A stretch of DNA of 62,548 nt from Pseudomonadota bacterium (GTDB lineage: Bacteria; Pseudomonadota; Alphaproteobacteria; Rhizobiales; Xanthobacteraceae), in contig JAFAGM010000078.1 in the NCBI GenBank assembly GCA_023422775.1, positions 1-62,548 on the forward strand. Direction: 5' to 3'. The notes under the pieces are model-generated. The model was not told where the DNA came from. It saw only the letters and a program-made list of their open reading frames with translations, and searched no databases. Shown piece by piece: positions 42,779-52,351 of this stretch. Positions within the stretch are counted from its first letter, which is position 1. Every line of letters begins with the position of its first letter. The position numbers were made by a program, and so were the translations under genes.

Positions 42779-44719
42779 ATGGCCTCAGCGAACTACGTTC
42801 AGGAAATCATTTCGCACTTCGCAGGGTACCTGCAGTTCTTCCACGACATCGCGCGCGACCGTCTCCATTACGATGAGACGATCGCGCCCGGCCGCCCTGA
42901 CGACTACACGACGCTGCGACCGGATTACGATTATCGCGTCGTGTCTGATGACATGGGGGCCAATGGCGGCCGGGGCCCCGAACCGATGGGGGACGACCCG
43001 GCGGATGTGTTCCGCGGCCGTCCGCTCAAGCTCTCCCGCGGATCGGAGGACTCCGATCATGACTTCTTTCCACCTCCGCCGAATCTGAAGATTCCGCTGC
43101 CCGTATCGGGCGGAGGCGGCGGTGGCGGGCATGTCGAGCAACAGATCAGGGTGAAATACGAAACCGGCGGCGAAGAAATCCAGCTCACTGTCCACCAGCA
43201 CAACTTCATGGTCGACAGCGACATCAATCTGCCGGCGGACGTCCTGGCCGTTGCCGAACCCCTTGTCATGCGCCTGAACAACGATGCGATGACCACCATC
43301 GAGCATCTGGTGGCCGACGCCAACGCCGAGATCCCCGCCAACTGGTGGATGACACAGAACGACGGCGGCACGGTCGAGTTCCTGAAGACCCACGACGCAG
43401 CCTGGGCCGAGCGCGACGGTACGCCGGATGAGCACTCGGTGCCCGCCGGCTACTACGTCAATGGCGAGTTGCAGGAACGGCCAGGCGAGCCGTCGCCGCC
43501 GGCCAGGTTCGATGATTTGCCGGACACCGGCCACGGGATCGGACAGTGGGCGTCGCTGGGCAATAATGAAAGCGTCAACGCCTCGCTGGTCCTAGATGTC
43601 GGCGAAGGTGCCCGCACCATGATTGTCATGGGGGACTACTACAAGACCAACGCCATTTTCCAGACCAACACGATCATCGACAAGGACGAGGTCCACGTAT
43701 CGGGCGGGGAGGGCGAGCCATCGCTAACCGGCGGCGAAAATGTCACCGACAACATCGCGGACTTCCAGCAGAATCCGAGCATCTATGCCGAGTTCGCGGT
43801 CCACACGGCGGGACCGAACTGGATCGTCGACAAGATCGACGGCGACTATTACAGCGTCCATGCAGTGGTTCAGACCAACTATCTCCTCGACAACGACGTC
43901 GCCATGCAGATCAGCAGCGACAGCCACTACAATCTTGTCGGTGGCCACAACCAGCTCGCCAATCTCTGCCTGATCGTTGACGGCAGCATCGACTACGACC
44001 TGATCATCATTCGGGGCACCTATCACGGCATGAACGTGATCTTCCAGAACAACATCCTGCTGAACAACGACAATATCGTGGTGTCGGCCGCTGGCGCCGA
44101 TCCGTCTCAATCGGTCAACTCCGGCAACAACAGTCTTTCGAACGAAGGGGCCATCCAGAACTACGGCGGTGACGATTTCCGCGATCTGATCCCGGGCATG
44201 AAGACGATCGAGAGCCTGCTCGACGCAGGCGTGACGTCGATTGATCCTGAACTGGGCAGCATCCTTGCCGGCAACGGCGGGGCTCTGCGCGTCCTCTACG
44301 TCACTGGAGACTATTACGATATCAATGCCGTCTGGCAGACAAACGTTACCTGCGACATCAACGTGATTTATCAGCTGCAGAACCAGCCGTCGGCCGATTT
44401 GCTGGCGCTTCACCCCGGCGAGAATGTCACGCAGTCGGTCAACACCGGAAACAACCAGTTGACCAACGATGCGGCGATTGTCGACGTCAATCCCGACGTC
44501 ACCTACGTCGATGGGAACGTCTACACCGACTCAATTCTGGTGCAGGCCAATCTGCTGCCAACCGATCACCGAGACGCCGCGGTGAACGCCGATACCCATG
44601 CGCTGGTAACTGAACTTGTTGCCTTCGTCGACGACAGCCAGGACCACTACAATTTCGGGTCCTCGAACGTGGTCCCATCCCCGGTGCAGGCAGATCCGAT
44701 GGCAAGTGTGCTGCACTAG
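42779..44719 (+). CDS. Large repetitive protein, putative type I secretion substrate
   Basis: A 646-residue acidic protein starting at ATG 42779 after GGGGAGG. Residues 1-110 are rich in Asp, Pro and Arg; a poly-Gly stretch follows (GGGGGGGH). From about residue 280 a motif of the type GDYYxxNAxxQTNxLxDxD recurs at DNA positions near 43631, 43849, 44014, 44305 and 44511, alternating with GNNxLxNxxAI segments. It has no signal peptide, no RTX GGxGxD nonapeptides, and almost no cysteine. The secretion ATPase gene follows directly, so it is probably its main cargo. No family was recognised. Confidence 0.82.
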   Translation: MASANYVQEIISHFAGYLQFFHDIARDRLHYDETIAPGRPDDYTTLRPDYDYRVVSDDMGANGGRGPEPMGDDPADVFRGRPLKLSRGSEDSDHDFFPPPPNLKIPLPVSGGGGGGGHVEQQIRVKYETGGEEIQLTVHQHNFMVDSDINLPADVLAVAEPLVMRLNNDAMTTIEHLVADANAEIPANWWMTQNDGGTVEFLKTHDAAWAERDGTPDEHSVPAGYYVNGELQERPGEPSPPARFDDLPDTGHGIGQWASLGNNESVNASLVLDVGEGARTMIVMGDYYKTNAIFQTNTIIDKDEVHVSGGEGEPSLTGGENVTDNIADFQQNPSIYAEFAVHTAGPNWIVDKIDGDYYSVHAVVQTNYLLDNDVAMQISSDSHYNLVGGHNQLANLCLIVDGSIDYDLIIIRGTYHGMNVIFQNNILLNNDNIVVSAAGADPSQSVNSGNNSLSNEGAIQNYGGDDFRDLIPGMKTIESLLDAGVTSIDPELGSILAGNGGALRVLYVTGDYYDINAVWQTNVTCDINVIYQLQNQPSADLLALHPGENVTQSVNTGNNQLTNDAAIVDVNPDVTYVDGNVYTDSILVQANLLPTDHRDAAVNADTHALVTELVAFVDDSQDHYNFGSSNVVPSPVQADPMASVLH

Positions 44720-44764
44720 CGACAAGGCAGGTGTTTCAGTCGTTTCAGCTCGTGGAGTTTTTCA

Positions 44765-46879
44765 ATGTCGTTCGGCGGAAGCGATCGGTTAGGTAGCGTA
44801 GCAAATTCGCACTTGAAGCAGCCAGGTGACGGGCCGTCGAATACGGCCAGGATCATTCCACTTCGTCCATGGTTTGATGCGTCCTCTCAGCGTGTGGAGG
44901 ATCCGACCGTCAGCCCCACGGGTGAGAAAGCTTCTGCTGATGCAGCCCGGGCAGCGGAACAGCCTTCCGTCGCACCATCGATGCGCTTGGAAGCAAAGGC
45001 GCCGCCGCCGGGATCCACCGTCGTGATCGAGCAAACGGGGCCGGCGCCGCCGCTCGAACGTCGAGGCGACAGAAACAGTGGCGGTTCATCCGGCGGTAGC
45101 GGTGGCGGCGGCGGTGGTGGCGGCGGTAGTGCGCCGCCGCTGCACCGGCGTTCCAGCGACAATGAGTTCCGCGACGTGCTCGGCAGGGGCCTTGCGAGCG
45201 CGCGCCGCAACATGGTGACCGTCGGGATCTTCTCGGTTGCGGTCAATTTGCTGGTGCTGGCCATACCGATCTATCTGTTCAACATGTCCGATCGCGTGCT
45301 GACCAGCCGCAGCACGGACACGCTGGTGATGCTGACCATCATCGTGATCATCGCGATCGCAGCGCATGTGCTGATGGACATGATGCGCCGCTTCATCCTG
45401 ATGCGGGTGGCGGTCGAGACCGAAGCCAAGCTTGGCGGACCCGTGCTGAGCGCCGCCGCCAAATCCGCGCAGAGCGGGTCCAGCAGGGAATTCCAGACGC
45501 TGGCTGACCTGCAGCATCTGCGCGCATTCCTCACCGGTCCGGTGCTGCTGACGATGTTCGACGCGCCGGTCGCGCCGGCCTACTTCGCCGTCGTCTTCCT
45601 GATCCATCCGCAACTGGGGTTCATCGTGCTGGGCTCGGGCGTGGCCCTCGTGGTGATTGCGCTGTTGAACCAGCGCGTCACCGCCGTTCCCTTCAACCAG
45701 GCGAACAATTACGGCGCCAGGGCAAACCTGACCGCGGAATCGATGGCCCGCAACGCCCAGGTCATCAATGCAATGGGCATGATTCCCGAAGGCGTGCAGG
45801 TGTGGGGACGCGAAACCGTGGAGTCGCTGAAGGCGCAGGTGATCGCGCAGGACCGCAACATCCTGATGACTGGACTTTCGAAGTTCCTGCGGCTGTGCAC
45901 CCAGATCGCGATCCTGGGCTGGGGCGCGTGGCTGGCGCTGGAAAGCCATGTCACCAGCGGCATGGTCATCGCCGCCTCGATCGTGGCGAGCCGCGCGCTG
46001 GCGCCGCTGGAGGGCACCATCGAAGGCTGGCGCAGTTTCGTCCAGGCGCGTTCCGCCTACGCCCGCATCAAGTCCCTGCTGATGAACTCTCCGCTCAACT
46101 TGGAGCGGCTCCGGCTGCCCCGTCCGGCGGGATATCTCAACGTCGAGCGCATTCTCTATGTGCCGCCGCCGAACAAGAAGGTGATCCTCAACGGCATCAG
46201 CTTTCAATTGAAGCCCGGAGAATCGCTCGCCATCGTCGGGGATTCCGGCACCGGGAAAACCATGCTGGCCCGCATGCTGGTCGGATCCATTGTCCCGACG
46301 GCCGGCAGTGTCAGGCTGGACATGATGGACTTGCGGAACTGGGATCCGCGTCAGTTTGGCGAAAGCGTCGGTTACCTGCCGCAGGATGTGCAATTGTTCC
46401 CCGCAACCATCAAGGCCAACATCGGCCGGATGCGCGACGATGCCCGCGATGAGGATGTATTCGACGCGGCCGAAGCCGCCGACGTCCATGAAATGATATC
46501 GAGCTTTGCCCAGGGCTACGAGACCGTCGTCGGCATGGACGGCAGCCCGCTGTCGGGCGGCCAGCGCCAGCGCATCGGGCTGGCGCGCGCGTTCTACGGT
46601 AATCCGCGCCTGCTCGTGCTCGACGAACCGAACTCGAACCTCGACGCCAATGGCGAGCGGGCGCTGGCCAAGGCCTTGCTGCGCGCCAAGGAAAGGCAGA
46701 TTACGGTGGTGACGATCACCCAGCGAGCCGCGCTGCTCATGAGTGTCGACAAGATCATGATCATGCATCAGGGCGCGGTACAGGCCTTCGGAAGCCGCGA
46801 CGAGATCATTCCGATGATTGGCGGCCGCAAGCCGAACAACGTCCCGCCCGGGCCGGACGATCCGCCTGCATTGAACTGA
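44765..46879 (+). CDS. Type I secretion ABC transporter (PrtD/HlyB type without peptidase domain)
   Basis: A 704-residue inner-membrane transporter. The first 145 residues are a disordered extension with a long poly-Gly run (residues 106-122). Membrane helices cover about 150-440. The nucleotide-binding domain has Walker A GDSGTGKT (492-499), signature LSGGQRQR (from 596) and Walker B LLVLDEP (616-622). There is no C39 peptidase domain, so cargo is not processed at a double-Gly leader. With the HlyD protein it forms the inner part of a type I channel; an outer-membrane TolC partner is not in the window. Confidence 0.94.
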   Translation: MSFGGSDRLGSVANSHLKQPGDGPSNTARIIPLRPWFDASSQRVEDPTVSPTGEKASADAARAAEQPSVAPSMRLEAKAPPPGSTVVIEQTGPAPPLERRGDRNSGGSSGGSGGGGGGGGGSAPPLHRRSSDNEFRDVLGRGLASARRNMVTVGIFSVAVNLLVLAIPIYLFNMSDRVLTSRSTDTLVMLTIIVIIAIAAHVLMDMMRRFILMRVAVETEAKLGGPVLSAAAKSAQSGSSREFQTLADLQHLRAFLTGPVLLTMFDAPVAPAYFAVVFLIHPQLGFIVLGSGVALVVIALLNQRVTAVPFNQANNYGARANLTAESMARNAQVINAMGMIPEGVQVWGRETVESLKAQVIAQDRNILMTGLSKFLRLCTQIAILGWGAWLALESHVTSGMVIAASIVASRALAPLEGTIEGWRSFVQARSAYARIKSLLMNSPLNLERLRLPRPAGYLNVERILYVPPPNKKVILNGISFQLKPGESLAIVGDSGTGKTMLARMLVGSIVPTAGSVRLDMMDLRNWDPRQFGESVGYLPQDVQLFPATIKANIGRMRDDARDEDVFDAAEAADVHEMISSFAQGYETVVGMDGSPLSGGQRQRIGLARAFYGNPRLLVLDEPNSNLDANGERALAKALLRAKERQITVVTITQRAALLMSVDKIMIMHQGAVQAFGSRDEIIPMIGGRKPNNVPPGPDDPPALN

Positions 46880-46920
46880 GCGGGGGGCCGAGCCGGAATC
46901 GAGAGCACGGAGGTTACGCG

Positions 46921-48285
46921 ATGGCCAGGAGGAAAATTGCGGATCGCTCCGCCATGACAGACGGGAGCTGGTACGATTCACTGCCGCGATCGACCAGACT
47001 GCCGACCGTTGCCGGCACGTTGATCATGGCCGTGGTGCTGATGGGATTTGGCGTGTGGGGCAACGTGGCGCCGATCGCGGGGGCGGTAGTCGCGTCGGGC
47101 GTTTTCGTCGTGACCGGACAGAACAAGATCATCCAGCATCTGGAGGGTGGCGTGATCCGCGAGATCTACGTGCGCGAAGGCGACACCGTGGAAGCCGGAC
47201 AGTTGCTGCTCGACCTTGACGACACCACAGCGCGCGCCGAACTGCAGCGGCTGTTCCTGCGGCGCATCAGGCTGTCGGCGATGGATGCAAGGCTGCAGGC
47301 TGAGATGCGGGAGGAATCCGCGATCAAGTTTCCCGCCGAGATTGGCGATCGGTTGAGCAAGTCGCCCGAGGTGAAGGAAATCGTGGACAGTCAGCAGATG
47401 ACTTTCACGGCGCGCCGCAACAACCTCAACAGCGACATCAAGAGCATCGATGAGAGCATCAAGGCGCTGGACGAGCGGATTCGGGGATCGCGGGTGCAAC
47501 TGGACGCGGTCAGGCGCCAGATCGTCCTGCTCGAGGAGGAAATCGAAACCAAGGACCGCCTGGTGCAGGCCGGACTGGTGCGCAAGCCGGAACTGATGGT
47601 GCTGCAGAGGCAGAAGGCCAATCTGGAAGGCGAGGTGGGCCGCATCATGGGCGACATCGGGGATGCCAAGGAACGGATCGCCCGGGCCGTCGAGCAGATC
47701 AACGGCGTGCGCAAGACAGCGATCAAGACCGCAGTCGAGCAGATGCACGAGGTCCGGGGTGAACTCGCGGACGTGCGCGAGCGAATGCTCAGCGCCAAGG
47801 GCGTTCTCGACCGGGTCCGCGTTACGGCGCCGGTCTCCGGCGTCGTGGTGAAGCTGCGCTATCACACGCGGGGTGGCGTGGTCGAGGCCGGCAAGAACAT
47901 CATGGAACTGTTGCCGCTCAAGGACGAACTCATCATCGAGGCGCGGCTGCGGCCGCAGGACATCGACAGCGTGAAGCACGGGCAGCACGCGATGGTGCGG
48001 CTGACGGCGCTGAACCAGCGCATCACGCCGATGGTCTCCGGCGACGTCGTGTATCTGTCGGCCGACACCCTGGCTGACGAAAAGAAGTCACAGCAGGTCG
48101 GGCCGACGGACATTTATCTCGTCCGCGTCAGGCTCAACCGTGAAGAAAGCATGGCGCTTCCGGGCTTCAGCCCGACGCCCGGCATGCCGGCCGAGGTCTA
48201 CATCAAGACGGCGGAACGGACGTTCTTCCAGTACATCGTCCGGCCGATCCACGACAGCATGATGCGCGCGTTCCGGGAGCGCTAG
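46921..48285 (+). CDS. HlyD-family type I secretion adaptor
   Basis: A 454-residue periplasmic adaptor. One membrane helix near residues 30-55 is followed by the lipoyl half-motif (GVIREIYVREGDTVEAGQLLLDLDD), a long alpha-helical hairpin (about 110-290) and the second lipoyl half with the conserved beta-barrel (RVTAPVSGVVVKLRYHT). It bridges the ABC transporter to the outer-membrane tunnel. GGAGG precedes ATG 46921. It lies 41 bases after the ABC transporter gene. Confidence 0.94.
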   Translation: MARRKIADRSAMTDGSWYDSLPRSTRLPTVAGTLIMAVVLMGFGVWGNVAPIAGAVVASGVFVVTGQNKIIQHLEGGVIREIYVREGDTVEAGQLLLDLDDTTARAELQRLFLRRIRLSAMDARLQAEMREESAIKFPAEIGDRLSKSPEVKEIVDSQQMTFTARRNNLNSDIKSIDESIKALDERIRGSRVQLDAVRRQIVLLEEEIETKDRLVQAGLVRKPELMVLQRQKANLEGEVGRIMGDIGDAKERIARAVEQINGVRKTAIKTAVEQMHEVRGELADVRERMLSAKGVLDRVRVTAPVSGVVVKLRYHTRGGVVEAGKNIMELLPLKDELIIEARLRPQDIDSVKHGQHAMVRLTALNQRITPMVSGDVVYLSADTLADEKKSQQVGPTDIYLVRVRLNREESMALPGFSPTPGMPAEVYIKTAERTFFQYIVRPIHDSMMRAFRER

Positions 48286-48320
48286 CGGCACAACGAGCAA
48301 CTTGGGAAGAGGCATCCGCC

Positions 48321-49874
48321 GTGCATATCGACATCATCGACACTTTGACGTCTCTGGCCAGGCTCGAGGACAACTGGAACGCCGTCTACGAGGCGGACGA
48401 CGAAGCGCAGGTGTTTCTGTCGTGGAAATTCCTGAGCGGCTTTTTGTCCGACACGCCGGGGACATGGTTCATACTGGCGGCAACGGCCGACGAGGCCGCG
48501 GATGCTCCCTACGTTGCGTTCTTTCCGTTGCGCCTGAACACCACGATCAGGAGCGCCGACGTGCTCCATGAGATCCGGATGGCGGGCGCCGGCGATTACA
48601 CCGGCATCGTTTGCAGGCGGGATGCGGAGAACAAGGTCATTCCCGCCTTTGCCCGATACATCAGGAAGATGAACTGGGCGCGCTTCAAGCTCGATAATCT
48701 GCGAATGTCGGAGCGGCGCGTGCGGCTGCTGCTGGCCTGCTTTCCGAAAGCTGCTTTCCGCTCTACCGAAATCGAAATGGTCAGCAGGATCGACGGGATA
48801 GACCTCAGCCTCTGCCCGTACGTGACGCTGCCGAACGACTGGGATTCCTATCTGGAATCGCTGAGCGCCAATACGAGGCAGAAAATCCGGCGGCTGCTCA
48901 AGCTGGTCGATACGGCGGGTGAATATCGCATCACCGTCGCCACGCCGGAGACATTCGCGGCCGACCTCCAGACCTTGCTGCGGTTCTGGGAGGCAAGGTG
49001 GCGTTCCCGCAAGGGGGACCGGATGGACGGGCTCGTTCGTTCGAACCAGGTGATGCTGACGCGCAGTTTCCAGTCCGGCCTGCTTTACCTGCCGACCTTC
49101 TGGCACGGCGACCGGCCGGTGGCCGCGCTGGCGACGCTGGCGGACCCGCGCAAGCGAACGTTCTCGTTCTACATGACGGGACGCGATGAGACGTTCGACG
49201 GCCCGCCATCGGGTGTGATCCTGCACGCCTTCAGCATTCGCCACGCGATCGCGAGCGGCTTTACCGAATATGACTTCCTGCGCGGCAACGAGCCGTACAA
49301 ATATTCGTTCGGTTGCGCCGAACGCAAGCTATGCCCCACCATGCTGGAAACGAGGGACGGGAGAAATCCCGGCGGCAGGATCGACCCGCGCGCCATTCCG
49401 GATGTCCTGCAACAGGCGACCGAACTGCACCGGAAGGGTCAGTCGGCAGATGCCGAAGCCGGCTACCGCCACATTCTGGAGATCCAGCCGAAGCACGCCG
49501 ATGCGTTGCATCGGTTAGGCCAGTTGCTGGCGGCGAAGGGCGACTTCGCCGCGGCCAGGCGGATGTTCCGCACCCTTTCGACGGTTCGCCCCGACGCCGC
49601 CAAGGCCTGGCAGTGCCTGGGTCAGGTCTGCGAAAGCCTCGGCGAGCACGAGGAAGCGCTGCGCCACTACCTCGAATTCATGCGGCTGCAGCCGGCGCTG
49701 GCGGATGGCTTCGTCGCCGTCGCCCGCTGCATGGTGAGGCTCGGGCGGATGGAGGAAGTCAATACCGCTCTGCTGGCAGCGATCGAACCGGGGAGCGGGC
49801 CGGCGGGAAGCTGGCGCAATGCACGGGGCGCAACGGAGCGGAGCACCGCAAGCCATCATTCGATTTCGGTGTAG
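48321..49874 (+). CDS. GNAT (BcsL/CelD-like) acetyltransferase fused to TPR repeats
   Basis: A 517-residue protein beginning at GTG 48321. Residues about 150-330 carry an Acetyltransf_6 domain of the CelD/BcsL group (SLSANTRQKIRRLLKL, FSFYMTGRDETFDG, EYDFLRGNEPYKYSFG). Residues about 365-490 are TPR-like helical pairs (ATELHRKGQSADAEAGYRHILEIQPKHADALH...). CelD/BcsL proteins are linked to polysaccharide or cell-surface modification. The position, 35 bases after the secretion adaptor gene, suggests it modifies the secreted repeat proteins or a surface polymer they bind. Confidence 0.8.
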   Translation: MHIDIIDTLTSLARLEDNWNAVYEADDEAQVFLSWKFLSGFLSDTPGTWFILAATADEAADAPYVAFFPLRLNTTIRSADVLHEIRMAGAGDYTGIVCRRDAENKVIPAFARYIRKMNWARFKLDNLRMSERRVRLLLACFPKAAFRSTEIEMVSRIDGIDLSLCPYVTLPNDWDSYLESLSANTRQKIRRLLKLVDTAGEYRITVATPETFAADLQTLLRFWEARWRSRKGDRMDGLVRSNQVMLTRSFQSGLLYLPTFWHGDRPVAALATLADPRKRTFSFYMTGRDETFDGPPSGVILHAFSIRHAIASGFTEYDFLRGNEPYKYSFGCAERKLCPTMLETRDGRNPGGRIDPRAIPDVLQQATELHRKGQSADAEAGYRHILEIQPKHADALHRLGQLLAAKGDFAAARRMFRTLSTVRPDAAKAWQCLGQVCESLGEHEEALRHYLEFMRLQPALADGFVAVARCMVRLGRMEEVNTALLAAIEPGSGPAGSWRNARGATERSTASHHSISV

Positions 49875-49951
49875 CACCGAATAGCTATCGCGTTGCCATG
49901 CACATCGTGGATAGCCTGCTCGGGAGCGCCTGAGTTCTCAGGGCCATTTGG

Positions 49952-50215
49952 ATGATTGCAATGGCTGTCGGTCGGAAGACACCAGACCCGCCCGATGAGC
50001 AGCCGCCGGTGCCGCAACTGCGCGTCAGGATGAGCGCGCTCGGCGCGGTGCGGTGCCCGAATCTCGCCGGCAGGGAAGGCGTGGTCGTCGGCGCCGGCCG
50101 ATATCGCAGCACCGTCCGCGTCCTGTTCGACGGTTTCAAGTCGCCGACGTCCTTGCACGCTACCTACGTCGAAGCCGTGGTCGGGCAAGGCCCCTCTGAC
50201 CGCATTCGTCCCTGA
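49952..50215 (+). CDS. Small conserved protein with a KOW-like beta core
   Basis: An 87-residue protein. The part from about residue 27 (MSALGAVRCPNLAGREGVVVGAGRYRSTVRVLFDGFKSPTSLH...) looks like a small five-stranded KOW/SH3-type barrel, and I recall such short proteins being common in this bacterial group. Starts are possible at 49952, 49961 or 50030; the last would give only the folded part. Function is unknown; a nucleic-acid role would be typical of the fold but is not shown. Confidence 0.55.
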   Translation: MIAMAVGRKTPDPPDEQPPVPQLRVRMSALGAVRCPNLAGREGVVVGAGRYRSTVRVLFDGFKSPTSLHATYVEAVVGQGPSDRIRP

Positions 50216-50237
50216 CGAAAGCAGGGCCCTGCGCCTG

Positions 50238-52247
50238 TCAGGCCGCCGTGGTCGTGGCAGGCTGTTCTTTCGGCATCATCGAACGACCTTCCGCGCCTGT
50301 CGTCTCGATGCAGAGTTTGAGCGCCCCGCCCAGGCTGGCCGCAGCCAGGTCGGCCCTGGTTCCTTCGCGGAGGCTTTCGAGCGCTGCGGGATCCATATCC
50401 TTCATGCAGCAAGCCAGAACGATTGTAGCCGCGGGCAATTTGCGGCGAAGCCGGCGTACGGCGTAACGCATGTGAGCCGGGGTGCCCGCGTTCATGTAGA
50501 CCAGGCACACGATCGCAACTCCGGCCGTCTCCAGCCGGAAGATGTTGGCGGTCGACAAGGCTTCGGCTGCCTCCACACGGGCCGGCAGGCCGTGCGCGGT
50601 CGAGAGCTGGCCGAGCATGATGGCGGCGGCTTCATCGATGAGACTTTGCCCGGCCACGCAGAGGACTGGATGCGGGCCCTGCCATTCGGAAGGCAGCTCT
50701 TCCCTGGCGAGAACCGGCAAGCGCTCATAGGGCGCATCTTCAGACACGGTCTCTACCGCCGAACTGGCCTCCGCGTCGGTGGTCGGATTGGTCCTGGCCG
50801 GAGGACGGTCATCGTGTTCCGAAATGTCGTCGGCGAATTCGCTGACGGCGTCTCTGATCCTGACCATGCGCTCATGGTCCAGCGCGCCGCGCTCGGCATC
50901 CGCCTGCGCCAGTTGCAGTCCCTTCAAGGCGACTTCGTCATAGTAGGAGCTGAGAGATCGCTCCTTCAGGAATTCCTCGGCTTTCTCGGCCGCCTCGGTC
51001 GGATCGCTGGCGAGCATCCGCTGATAGAATATCTCGGGTGGAGAGAGGGCAGGCCGGTCTCCGAACATGACATCGAGAAACTCCAGACGTTCGACGTGGC
51101 GTCCCAGCACGACCAGACAGACCGTAAGCGGGGTCGCCAGGACAAGGCCGATCGGGCCCCAGAGTGCGGTCCAGAACGTTGCAGATGCGACCACCGCGAC
51201 AGGCGAGAGACCCGTGCTGTGTCCGTAGACCATCGGCTCGATCACGTGCCCCACGATCGGTTCGACCACCAGAAACAGCCCATCCGTCCAAAGCAGCATC
51301 GACCAGGTGGGATCAACCGCCAGCGCCAGCGCGACCGGAAACGCAGCCGCGATGATCGCGCCAATGTAAGGCACGAAGCGCAGCACGCCTGCCAGGATTC
51401 CCCACAGGATCGCGCTTGGAACGCCGATCACCCAGAGGCCGATGCCTATAGTGACGCCGAAAGTTGCGTTCAGGAGGAGTTGAAACAGGAACAACCGGCT
51501 GAGGCGGCTGGCCGCATCATCGAGGGCTGCCGTCGTGCGCTGCAGGTCATGCGAACCGGCCAGCCGGATCAGACGGTTACGCAGGTCCTCGCGCTGCAGC
51601 AAGATGAAGATGACAAAAATGATGATGATGCCCGTCGTTGCCAGGGGGTGAAGCAGCGGGGAAATGAGGCTTTGCAGACTCGCCAGCGCACCCGGGTCGG
51701 GCTGAAGGACTTCCACGGGCACGGGTTTGGGTGGCGTCCCTTGCGGGCTTGCGCCGGCTCTCAATGCGGTTGCCGCCTCCTTTGCAGTCTCCTTGGGCTT
51801 GTCCAGCTCCTTGCTCAGGTCCTTCAGCATGTCGGACGCGCGTTCGAGCGTGCCGCGACCGGCGGTGGTTTCGCGAAAGGATTGGATCTTTTCGCTGATC
51901 GTTGACTGATATCGCGGCAGATCCCCGGCCAGTTGCGCCAGTTGGGTGGCGAGCAGGCTTCCGAGCGCAAATATGACCGCGAAGGCGAAGATGACCACGC
52001 TCACGACGGCCAACCCGCGCGGGATGCGCACCCGTTGCAGCAGCCCGACCAGTGGCGTCAGCACGAAACTGAGCAGGATGGCCAAGGCTATCGGTATGAT
52101 GATCTCGCGACCGAAATACAGCACCATCACGATGATTGCAGCGAGGATCGCCGTCGCCACTGCGCTCAGCAGGGAAATCAGTTCGTCCGCCGCTCGCACT
52201 TTGAAGGGCTGTCGGATCACAATGTGCCTCTGCGCGGGAAAAGCCAC
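50238..52247 (-). CDS. AI-2E-family (PerM-type) membrane protein with long cytosolic tail
   Basis: A 669-residue protein from GTG 52247. Residues 30-400 are a typical AI-2E/PerM transporter: helices at the start (AAIIVMVLYFGREIIIPIAL), a long extracytoplasmic helical part, then PYIGAIIAAAFPVALALAV and PIGLVLATPLTVCLVVLGRHV. Residues 400-669 are an added cytosolic region with a helical part (residues 420-490) and a Rossmann-like end (VLCVAGQSLIDEAAAIMLGQL, VAIVCLVYMNAGTPAHMR), similar to a cobalamin-binding fold without the DxHxxG motif. Substrate is unknown. Confidence 0.82.
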   Translation of the reverse strand: MAFPAQRHIVIRQPFKVRAADELISLLSAVATAILAAIIVMVLYFGREIIIPIALAILLSFVLTPLVGLLQRVRIPRGLAVVSVVIFAFAVIFALGSLLATQLAQLAGDLPRYQSTISEKIQSFRETTAGRGTLERASDMLKDLSKELDKPKETAKEAATALRAGASPQGTPPKPVPVEVLQPDPGALASLQSLISPLLHPLATTGIIIIFVIFILLQREDLRNRLIRLAGSHDLQRTTAALDDAASRLSRLFLFQLLLNATFGVTIGIGLWVIGVPSAILWGILAGVLRFVPYIGAIIAAAFPVALALAVDPTWSMLLWTDGLFLVVEPIVGHVIEPMVYGHSTGLSPVAVVASATFWTALWGPIGLVLATPLTVCLVVLGRHVERLEFLDVMFGDRPALSPPEIFYQRMLASDPTEAAEKAEEFLKERSLSSYYDEVALKGLQLAQADAERGALDHERMVRIRDAVSEFADDISEHDDRPPARTNPTTDAEASSAVETVSEDAPYERLPVLAREELPSEWQGPHPVLCVAGQSLIDEAAAIMLGQLSTAHGLPARVEAAEALSTANIFRLETAGVAIVCLVYMNAGTPAHMRYAVRRLRRKLPAATIVLACCMKDMDPAALESLREGTRADLAAASLGGALKLCIETTGAEGRSMMPKEQPATTTAA

Positions 52248-52351
52248 GCAGGGCTTAACCCCGGCATTTCCGCTTGGTTCCGGGGTGGAACGGGCGATAA
52301 CCTCCTTCGTTCCCGATCGCGGAACTATTCTCCCCCGCGACCTCGTAGAGC

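Noticed and set aside
42779..44719. Classification of the large repeat protein as an RTX toxin or haemolysin
   Set aside because: No GGxGxDxxx nonapeptides were found; the repeats are of a different kind.
45086..46981. Open minus-strand frame of 631 residues opposite the type I transporter gene
   Set aside because: It mirrors the third-base GC of a clearly real ABC transporter gene, is rich in His, Arg, Asp and Gln, and matches no family.
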